This document shows, in pieces, positions 16,374 to 23,346 of a stretch of 64,000 nt of DNA. Both the position numbers and the translations under genes were made by a program. The first letter of the stretch is position 1; every line of letters starts with the position of its first letter. Origin of the DNA: DATKJY01 sp964540105 (GTDB lineage Bacteria; Zixibacteria; MSB-5A5; GN15; FEB-12); NCBI GenBank assembly GCA_964540105.1, contig CAZILL010000002.1, forward strand, positions 1,178,001-1,242,000. The letters run 5' to 3'. The notes under the pieces were generated by a model, which searched no databases, had not been told where the DNA came from, and was given only the letters and a program-made list of their open reading frames with translations.

Positions 16374-17510
16374 ATGAGAGGACTATTGCAGACACACATG
16401 TCGATTCCAGCAGGGATACTATTCATTACGACCCTATTTCTGTGGATTTGTCCGCCAGTAGCAGCCAACAAAGTACGAATCAAGGATATCTGCACGTTTC
16501 AGGATCGCGTCGAGATCGATCTGGTCGGGTATGGATTAGTGATCGGCCTGGACGGTTCAGGGGACGGGAACGGCACCCAATTCACCACGCAATCGCTGGT
16601 TAATATGATGCAGAGGATGGGTCTGACTGTCGACGCCGCGAAAGTCAAGGTCAAGAATATCGCGGCGGTCATGGTAACGGCCCGGATGTCGAGCGCGATG
16701 TCTGGCGGTTCGTATTTCGATGTGACGGTCTCGTCGGTTGGTGACGCCAGTTCACTGCAGGGAGGAACCCTGCTCATGACGCCTCTCTCCGGAGCAGATG
16801 GGGTCGTCCATGCTACAGCTCAGGGAGCGGTGTCGATTGGCGGATTCAATGTGCAGGTCGACGAAGGGAACAAAATCGTAAACAATTACACGCTGGTAGG
16901 ACGTATCCCGGGCGGCGGGAAAGTAACTTCCGAAGTGCAGGCAACTCCCGGATCGGAGCGAGCGCTGATGTTATCTATGCTCGATCCAGACGTAACTACG
17001 GCGCAGCGCGTCGCAGAACAGATCAACCTGGAATACGGCACAACCGCATATGCTGTTGATGCCGGACGTGTCCAGGTCACGATCCCGGATTCGCTCATGC
17101 CGCCGCTCATGCGCGTGAAGTTCATTTCTGACATTGGTCATCTTGAAGTCACACCGGATGCCACCGCAAAGGTCGTTATCAACGAAAGAACCGGGACAAT
17201 AGTGACCGGACAGTTTGTCACGATCGAGCCGGTGGCCATCGCTCATGGGACGATCACGGTGAATATCCAGTCGCGACCGGTGATTTCTCAGCCTGAGCCG
17301 TTCAGCCAGGGGGAGACGGTGGTCACGAAAGAACCGAATATCACGGTCACGCAGGAGAAGGCTCGTGTCGTGGAACTCGACGCCAGCGTGAAATTATCCG
17401 ACGTGGCCACCGCGCTCAACAAGATTGGCGCCACACCCCGCGACATCGTGGCGATATTTCAGGCTCTTAAGCAGGCCGGGGCGCTGCGCGCAGAACTTGT
17501 GATTATGTAA
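16374..17510 (+). CDS. flgI: Flagellar P-ring protein FlgI
   Basis: FlgI forms the peptidoglycan-layer ring around the rod. It has 378 residues with a signal peptide (about 1-31, ending PPVAAN), the family hallmark LVGYGLVIGLDGSGD, then NIAAVMVTARMS, a GTIV motif region (VVINERTGTIVTGQFV) and the C-terminal KLSDVATALNKIGATPRDIV. Its stop overlaps the start of flgJ by one base. Confidence 0.97.
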   Translation: MRGLLQTHMSIPAGILFITTLFLWICPPVAANKVRIKDICTFQDRVEIDLVGYGLVIGLDGSGDGNGTQFTTQSLVNMMQRMGLTVDAAKVKVKNIAAVMVTARMSSAMSGGSYFDVTVSSVGDASSLQGGTLLMTPLSGADGVVHATAQGAVSIGGFNVQVDEGNKIVNNYTLVGRIPGGGKVTSEVQATPGSERALMLSMLDPDVTTAQRVAEQINLEYGTTAYAVDAGRVQVTIPDSLMPPLMRVKFISDIGHLEVTPDATAKVVINERTGTIVTGQFVTIEPVAIAHGTITVNIQSRPVISQPEPFSQGETVVTKEPNITVTQEKARVVELDASVKLSDVATALNKIGATPRDIVAIFQALKQAGALRAELVIM

Positions 17511-18478
17511 TGAAACTCCAGCTACCAACATCTCCAGCTCTCCTGCCGCAACGAAAAGCGGATGGACTGCAGCAGCGAATCCACGCCAGGACCGTGGAAG
17601 GGGAAAAGGAACGCCTGCACAAAGCGACGAAGGAGTTCGAGTCTTTTTTTTCGTACTACATGCTGAAAACGATGCGCCAGACCATTCCCAAGAACGCTCT
17701 TTCCGAAGGTCTGCCTATGGGGGACAGCATGGGCAAAGAGACATTCACCGATCTCTTCGATATGGAAGTCGCAAAGTCGATGAAGAGCAGCGGGAATCGA
17801 TCGATCGCCGACCTGTTGTACAAATCGATGGAGAAGGTCGTAGTCGCACAGTTCAACGACGTTCCGAGTGGTTCAAGAGCGGCGAGTCCTAAGGCCGCGC
17901 CGATTCCAATCAACATGTCGAAGGTTTCACAACCAAAGCCAATTCCAGTGAAAACGGATCCAATCCCGCTGCCCAAGCCGCCGACCATTGACGTGTCGCC
18001 GCCAGCCCAGAAGTGGATCAACCCCATGAAGATCGTGAAGCCACATTCAAAGCATGACAGCATCATTTCGCAGTACGGTCATCACATTGACGAAGCCGCA
18101 CAGGAAACGAAACTCGACTCGGCGCTGATTGCATCGGTCATACAAGCTGAGTCTGGGGGAGACTCGCGCGCCGTGTCAAGAGCGGGCGCCAAAGGGCTCA
18201 TGCAACTCATTGACACGACCGCCAGCGATTATGGTGTGCAGGACGCCTTCAACCCGCGAGACAATATTCGCGGCGGAAGTCGGTTCCTGAAATACCTGAT
18301 GGATCGTTACCAGGATGTGAAGCTCGCATTGGCCGCATACAATGCCGGTCCGGGGAACGTTGACAAGTACAAGGGAATCCCACCCTTCAAGGAGACACAG
18401 GATTTCGTGCAAAGGGTCACGGGGTTCATACGCCAGGCAGCCAGGAATGTCACACACACCGCATCTAAAGAACTCTAA
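17510..18478 (+). CDS. flgJ: FlgJ-type rod cap fused to an SLT lytic transglycosylase
   Basis: 322 residues with two modules. Residues about 20-110 are the rod-binding domain of FlgJ (KEFESFFSYYMLKTMRQT; TDLFDMEVAKSMKSSG). A Pro/Lys-rich linker (about 120-185) follows. Residues about 185-310 form a soluble lytic transglycosylase domain with catalytic E214 in QAESGGDSRAVS, then GAKGLMQL and LALAAYNAGPGNVDKYKG. Gammaproteobacterial FlgJ instead carries a glucosaminidase domain. The role is to cap the growing rod and open the peptidoglycan for it. The last 13 bases overlap a sigma28 promoter serving flgN-flgK. Confidence 0.9.
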   Translation: MKLQLPTSPALLPQRKADGLQQRIHARTVEGEKERLHKATKEFESFFSYYMLKTMRQTIPKNALSEGLPMGDSMGKETFTDLFDMEVAKSMKSSGNRSIADLLYKSMEKVVVAQFNDVPSGSRAASPKAAPIPINMSKVSQPKPIPVKTDPIPLPKPPTIDVSPPAQKWINPMKIVKPHSKHDSIISQYGHHIDEAAQETKLDSALIASVIQAESGGDSRAVSRAGAKGLMQLIDTTASDYGVQDAFNPRDNIRGGSRFLKYLMDRYQDVKLALAAYNAGPGNVDKYKGIPPFKETQDFVQRVTGFIRQAARNVTHTASKEL

Positions 18479-18492
18479 GGCGCTGCCGATAC
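18466..18492 (+). promoter_or_regulatory. Sigma28 (FliA) promoter for flgN-flgK-csrA-flgL-fliW
   Basis: TAAA at 18466-18469, exactly 15 bases, then GCCGATAC at 18485-18492: 11 of 12 positions of the sigma28 consensus. The -35 lies inside the last codons of flgJ and transcription would begin near 18500, before flgN. It would make the filament-junction genes late genes, switched on when FlgM is exported. Confidence 0.85.
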
Positions 18493-18528
18493 AGTTAGTG
18501 AACGATCTTTGAACAGAAATGATGGATC

Positions 18529-19014
18529 ATGATCAATCAACTGATCAACGTAATCAGCAAGGAAGCTGCGCTCTTTGAGACATTTCTAGGCCTACTCGAA
18601 GAACAGAAGCAGATGCTCGTGAAGAATGATCTTCCCGGCCTTGAGGCGGTTACAGAAAAACAGCGCGAGCGGGTTGTCGAGAGTCGTTTGCTCAGCCAAC
18701 AGCGGGAAATGCTGATCGGACGAATCAAACAACAGAATGCAATTGACGGAGACCTGACGGTGAGTCGACTCCTGGAGCTGATCGACGACAAAGAAGCCGA
18801 GCAGCTGCGGAAGCTGCGTGACGTCATCTTCGGTTTGAACGATAAGATCGCACAGACGCGGAACTCAAACGCAATGCTCATCAACCAATCGCGGGACTGC
18901 ATTGCGAAGACCATGACTATGCTATCGCAGATCAACAGTCCTGAGCCGAATTATGCACGATCCGGAAAGCCGACCAATCGCGCGAACACGGCGCTGTTAG
19001 ACAGGAGGGCATGA
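18529..19014 (+). CDS. flgN: Flagellar export chaperone FlgN
   Basis: FlgN escorts the hook-filament junction proteins FlgK and FlgL to the export gate. The 161-residue protein is all-helical, with the family pattern of an N-terminal helix (LINVISKEAALFETFLGLLEEQKQML) shortened here to LFETFLGLLEEQKQML, and a long C-terminal amphipathic helix with SNAMLINQSRDCIAKTM. Its position directly before, and overlapping, flgK (ATGA) supports the call. Confidence 0.85.
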   Translation: MINQLINVISKEAALFETFLGLLEEQKQMLVKNDLPGLEAVTEKQRERVVESRLLSQQREMLIGRIKQQNAIDGDLTVSRLLELIDDKEAEQLRKLRDVIFGLNDKIAQTRNSNAMLINQSRDCIAKTMTMLSQINSPEPNYARSGKPTNRANTALLDRRA

Positions 19015-20405
19015 TGTCGGGACTTTTCCAGGGATTGGAATTGGGCAAACGGGCGTTGCTGACGCACCAGTCCAGTTTGCAGACTATCGGTCACAACATT
19101 GCCAATGCCAGCACACCCGGCTATAGTCGGCAACGGGTGACAGTGTCGCCGACCCGCGCCGAAGCCCTTCCGTGGGGATCTATTGGAACCGGCATTCAAT
19201 CTAACAATGTCCGTCAAATTCGAGATCTCTTTCTGGGGCAGCAGTACCGTGAGGCGCAGAAGTCGCTCGGACAGTGGAGCTACCGCGATCGCACACTCTC
19301 GCAGATCGAATCGCTGGTGAACGAACCTCAAGACAACGCGGTCGGCAGCCTGTTGGGTCAATTCTGGGATGCGTGGTCAGCGCTGTCGACCAACGCTGAT
19401 TCACCAAGTAACCGCTCCAACGTCGTTTCAGAGGCAAACAAGCTTGTCAACGGGTTGCACCAGCTGTCGGGGAAGATATCAAACCTTCGGCAATCTATCG
19501 ACGCCGACCTGAAGAGCCTGACCGATGTGGTCAATCAGAAGACTGCTGAAATCGCAATCCTCAATCAGGAGATTTCCAAGACGGAACTGGGTGGAACGCC
19601 GGCCAATGATCTTCGGGACCAGCGCGATTTGCTCACCGATGAGCTGGCGAAAATCGTCGACGTGCGCTCGCTGGAGAAGCCGAACGGATCGACTATTGTC
19701 TACATGGGAGGGATGAGCCTTGTGGATGGTCCTGATTCGTTCCCGATCGGAGTCAAGGTCGCAAACGACAACGGGATCATGACGCACAAGTTTGTCTGGA
19801 AGGGAACAGATGTCAGATTGACTAACTTGAACGGACAGCTGGCCGGACTGCTGGAATCTCGCGATACAATCATTCCCAACTACCTGGCACAGCTTGACCT
19901 GTTCACTAAGACCTTGGTCACGGAAGTGAATGCGATCCACAGCGCGGGCTATGCGAAAGATGGAAGCACAGGTATCCCGTTTTTCGACCCGACCAATACG
20001 GCGGCTTCCACGATTCGGGTCAATCCATTGATAGATCAGGATTCGAGCAAAGTGGTCGCTTCGTCCGGTCTCTCAAGTGATAATCTTGTGGCGCTCGCCC
20101 TGAGCGACCTGCGGACGAAGGGGGTTCTATCCTCCAATACGACCTCGCTCAGTGATTTCTACAAGAACATGGTGGGCGATCTGGGGATCGAGCGGCAGGA
20201 ATCGAAGTCATTCAGCAGCAATTTTGAGCTGCTGGTTCAACAGGTAGATAACTCGCGGCAGTCAGTTCAGGGTGTGTCGCTCGATGAAGAGATGGCCAAC
20301 ATGCTGAAGTATCAGCATGCCTACGACGCCGCCGCGCGGGTGATTACAACTATGGATCAAGCGCTTGACACCGTCATCCACGGAATGGGTGTTGTCGGGC
20401 GATAA
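19011..20405 (+). CDS. flgK: Flagellar hook-filament junction protein 1 FlgK
   Basis: 464 residues. The N-terminus has MSGLFQGLELGKRALLTHQ and the rod-family motif GHNIANASTPGYSRQRV. The middle has DLRDQRDLLTDELAKIVDV, characteristic of FlgK. The C-terminus is GVSLDEEMANMLKYQHAYDAAARVI (core SLDEEMANMLKYQHAYDA). Translation is coupled to flgN by a 4-base overlap. Confidence 0.96.
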   Translation: MMSGLFQGLELGKRALLTHQSSLQTIGHNIANASTPGYSRQRVTVSPTRAEALPWGSIGTGIQSNNVRQIRDLFLGQQYREAQKSLGQWSYRDRTLSQIESLVNEPQDNAVGSLLGQFWDAWSALSTNADSPSNRSNVVSEANKLVNGLHQLSGKISNLRQSIDADLKSLTDVVNQKTAEIAILNQEISKTELGGTPANDLRDQRDLLTDELAKIVDVRSLEKPNGSTIVYMGGMSLVDGPDSFPIGVKVANDNGIMTHKFVWKGTDVRLTNLNGQLAGLLESRDTIIPNYLAQLDLFTKTLVTEVNAIHSAGYAKDGSTGIPFFDPTNTAASTIRVNPLIDQDSSKVVASSGLSSDNLVALALSDLRTKGVLSSNTTSLSDFYKNMVGDLGIERQESKSFSSNFELLVQQVDNSRQSVQGVSLDEEMANMLKYQHAYDAAARVITTMDQALDTVIHGMGVVGR

Positions 20406-20448
20406 TTGAGCGGCGACCCACGAAAGGGGCGTCGTCCACGGAGGGCAC

Positions 20449-20787
20449 GTGCTTATTCTGACACGGAAGTTAGGCGAATCGATCACAATTGGCGACGACA
20501 TCAAGGTGTCGGTGCTTGGGATTCGAGGACGCCAGGTGCGGCTGGGGATTGAGGCCCCGGTGAAGGTCGTGGTTCACCGCGAAGAGATCTATGTCAAGAT
20601 TCAGGCCGAGAATCGCAACGCATCCAAGGGATCCAAAGGAGATTTCTTCGGAGTGGTCAATATGATCAAAGGAAAGATCAAGGGGGACAAGCAGGTGCGT
20701 CCCGCGGCGATCGACTACAAGGAGAACCCGCCGAAACGTCGCTCTGACAAACAGGAACCACTCGGCCCTGATAGTGAATCGCGGTGA
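20449..20787 (+). CDS. csrA: Carbon storage/flagellin translational regulator CsrA with long C-terminal tail
   Basis: CsrA binds GGA-containing hairpin loops near ribosome sites and blocks translation. Residues 1-55 are the complete CsrA fold: MLILTRKLGESITIGDDIKV, RGRQVRLGIEAP, VVVHREEIYVKIQ. The protein has 112 residues where about 60-75 is usual. The extra tail (from about 60) has DFFGVVNMIKGKIKG and a Lys/Pro-rich end, with no family I recognise. It starts at GTG 20449 after GGAGGG; the ribosome site includes ACGGA (20438-20442), a CsrA-like binding core, so self-repression is possible. With fliW downstream this fits the FliW-CsrA-flagellin feedback circuit known from Bacillus. Confidence 0.93.
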   Translation: MLILTRKLGESITIGDDIKVSVLGIRGRQVRLGIEAPVKVVVHREEIYVKIQAENRNASKGSKGDFFGVVNMIKGKIKGDKQVRPAAIDYKENPPKRRSDKQEPLGPDSESR

Positions 20788-20803
20788 CCAAGAGGGTAAA
20801 CTC

Positions 20804-22732
20804 ATGCGTGTGACAAATGGGATGGTCGGCGACCAGGTCGTGTTCAATATGCAGCGCTCACTGCAACGATTCATGGACCTGCAAACAAGCATGTCGTCCG
20901 GTCGACGAATCAATAAGCCGTCAGACGATCCGGTGGGGACAGTGCGCGCCCTTGCATACCGTGACCAGATCGGCGCCATAGAGCAGCATCGCAAAAATAT
21001 AGCCGAAGCGCAGAACTGGTCTTCGACTTGTGATAATGCCTTGGCGGAGACCAAGAATTTTGCCAGCACGGCCAAGGAAATCGCCGTCGCGATGGCGGAC
21101 GGAACATACGATGCTACCGCTCGCGAGGCGTCGGCCAATGAAATCCAGTCGCTCTTCAACCAAGTTGTACAGATGGGGAACAGCGAGCTCGAAGGGCGTC
21201 GCATCTTCGCCGGATTCAGAACCAAGACCAGACCGATATCGGTGTACTCTAATGGTGTCTCTTATGAAGGAGATAACGGGAAGTTTGACTTTGAGATAGA
21301 AGCGGCAAGTCGCCTCACCGTCAACCTGAGCGGCGCAGAAGTCTTTCTCAAGCAGCTCACCGTGCTCGGGGAGAAGTCCGATTTAAATGTCGGCATCACG
21401 GCCGCGACACCGCTTGTGGATCTCAAGAACGGTCAGGGGGTAAGTGCACCTGGAACGTTCGTCATTACCGACAGGAATCGCAATCTGGCGGTGACCATCG
21501 ATCTGAACGTTCCGGCTCCTTCCGTGACGGTCGGCGATGTCATCTCTCGCATCAATACCCAGCTGACTGCGGCCGGTGTCACCAATCTGACAGCTCAGCT
21601 GGGCTATGAAGGAAATAATATCCTTTTCACCAGCGCTCAGAATGGACTCATCTCGACGACAACGGAACTTGCCAAGTTGAACCAGGGAACCGGTGTTGAT
21701 CTCAATCCGGGTAAGATCCGAGTGAGCAATGGAGTCGGCGTTGATCTCCTAGTCGATTTGTCGGGGTCAAGTACGATTGGGGAGATCATCACCAAATTCA
21801 ATACGCAAATGGCCGCTGCCGGTGTGAGCAATGTCACGATGGCCGTTAGCGGCAGTGGTCGCGCGTTGGCTATCACCGACTCGAATGGTCCTCCCTCGCT
21901 GAACCTGACGATCACCGATGTCACCGCCATGGAGCAGACGGCGCAGAATCTCGGCATTTCGGGCGCGGTTGGCTCGCTGCTCACGGGACACGACGTTCTG
22001 CCGGCCACCGACTTTGCGGTAGCCGAAACAACAGGAACCACAGCCGGCGATCTGGGAATTGTGTCACGGTTCTCCGGAAACTACGCCGGTCAGGATGTGG
22101 ACGCTCGTCTGACAACAACAGCCTTGGTGTCGAGCTTGCGAAATCGCGTAGGGTTGGATAGAAGCAGGATCGCCCTCGCTCAAGGAGGAACAACCGCAAC
22201 GATCGATCTGGCCGCGTCGGGTATCGTGACTATTCAGGATATGTTGGATGCGTTCAGTAACTCAGGCTTGAATGTCACCGCGCGCATTAACGCCACGACC
22301 CGAGGGATCGAGATTGTCAACAATGATCCGGCCCGCAGCCTGACTATCGAAGAAGTCGGATCAGGGCGCACGGCCAAGCAGATGGGGATCTACGGTTCGG
22401 GCGATCTGATGGGCTCCCTCTTGGTTTTGAACAATGCGCTCAAGATTAACGATGCTGAGGGGGCTGGAATGTTGATAGGCAACTTCGACGACGCTATCCA
22501 GAATCTCCTGAATCATCGCGCGACCGTCGGGGCGCGGGCGATCCGCCTGAGCAGCACCGATACGCGTTTGATCGATATGAACCTCGAGTACACAAAACTA
22601 CTTTCGGAGGCAGAGGATGCGGACATCCCGAAAGTGGTTACCGATCTTGCCTCGTACGAGAACAGCTATCGGGCGGCACTGATGGCCAGCAGCAAGATTA
22701 TTCAGCCGAGTTTGCTGGATTTCCTGAAGTGA
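20804..22732 (+). CDS. flgL: Flagellar hook-filament junction protein 3 FlgL, enlarged by flagellin IN modules
   Basis: 642 residues, about twice the enteric FlgL length. The N-terminus (MRVTNGMVGDQVVFNMQRSL ... SSGRRINKPSDDPVGTVRA) and C-terminus (LEYTKLLSEAEDADIPKVVT) are those of FlgL. Between them are three repeated modules of the flagellin hook IN type at about 208-285, 300-395 and 463-520, each with a TIxDxIxxFNxxxxAAGV-like helix. The ATG at 20804 with GAGGG upstream is preferred over a GTG at 20774 that overlaps csrA. It exports through FlgN. Confidence 0.92.
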   Translation: MRVTNGMVGDQVVFNMQRSLQRFMDLQTSMSSGRRINKPSDDPVGTVRALAYRDQIGAIEQHRKNIAEAQNWSSTCDNALAETKNFASTAKEIAVAMADGTYDATAREASANEIQSLFNQVVQMGNSELEGRRIFAGFRTKTRPISVYSNGVSYEGDNGKFDFEIEAASRLTVNLSGAEVFLKQLTVLGEKSDLNVGITAATPLVDLKNGQGVSAPGTFVITDRNRNLAVTIDLNVPAPSVTVGDVISRINTQLTAAGVTNLTAQLGYEGNNILFTSAQNGLISTTTELAKLNQGTGVDLNPGKIRVSNGVGVDLLVDLSGSSTIGEIITKFNTQMAAAGVSNVTMAVSGSGRALAITDSNGPPSLNLTITDVTAMEQTAQNLGISGAVGSLLTGHDVLPATDFAVAETTGTTAGDLGIVSRFSGNYAGQDVDARLTTTALVSSLRNRVGLDRSRIALAQGGTTATIDLAASGIVTIQDMLDAFSNSGLNVTARINATTRGIEIVNNDPARSLTIEEVGSGRTAKQMGIYGSGDLMGSLLVLNNALKINDAEGAGMLIGNFDDAIQNLLNHRATVGARAIRLSSTDTRLIDMNLEYTKLLSEAEDADIPKVVTDLASYENSYRAALMASSKIIQPSLLDFLK

Positions 22733-22756
22733 CACTGAAGATGAGGGTATAGGAAC

Positions 22757-23233
22757 ATGCAGATCACCAGCCATCGGTTCGGCTCACTTGAAATTCCGGA
22801 CCACAAAGTCATTATCATGGAGCGACCGATTCTCGGCTTCGAGCACCTGACGGAATTCTGTCTGATCGAAAGAGAGGAATTAGCCCCGCTCCTCTGGCTG
22901 CAATCTCTGGAAGATGCCATGATTGCGTTCCCGGTTGTGAATCCGGTCCTTTTTTACCCGGACTATCGAATCGAAGTCAATCCGAACGAGATTGCGGAAC
23001 TTCGAGTAACTCGTCCCGAGTCAATCGAAACCTACGTGATTATGACGTTATCGGATAAACCAGATCAGGTTTCGGTCAATCTGCAGGGGCCCGTACTCAT
23101 CAATACAGAAAACAACCTCGCCAAGCAACTGGTGCTGGTCAATTCGGAATACCATGTCAGGCATTTGCCCCTCGAAGATGACAAAGCGTCTGAACGGCAT
23201 GTCACGAGGCGAGAGCACCTGGTCGGAGTGTAA
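22757..23233 (+). CDS. fliW: Flagellar assembly factor FliW
   Basis: 158 residues of the FliW family: SLEIPDHKVIIMERPILGFE, the WLQSLEDAMIAFPVVNPVLF motif (core LEDAMIAFPV), and VNLQGPVLINTENNLAKQLV (core NLQGPVLINTENN). FliW binds and inhibits CsrA, and is itself sequestered by cytoplasmic flagellin, so flagellin translation rises only when flagellin is being secreted. csrA lies two genes upstream and flagellin two genes downstream. The family call is firm; operation of the circuit here is inferred. Confidence 0.93.
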   Translation: MQITSHRFGSLEIPDHKVIIMERPILGFEHLTEFCLIEREELAPLLWLQSLEDAMIAFPVVNPVLFYPDYRIEVNPNEIAELRVTRPESIETYVIMTLSDKPDQVSVNLQGPVLINTENNLAKQLVLVNSEYHVRHLPLEDDKASERHVTRREHLVGV

Positions 23234-23346
23234 GTACGTGGGCGACGTGTGCCTCATTCGCAAGAGCCCTTGCGCTAAGGCATGACATCGAACCCGACCC
23301 GTCATCATCGACCAGAAATCTCGCTTGCTTCAGGAGTCAGGCCATC

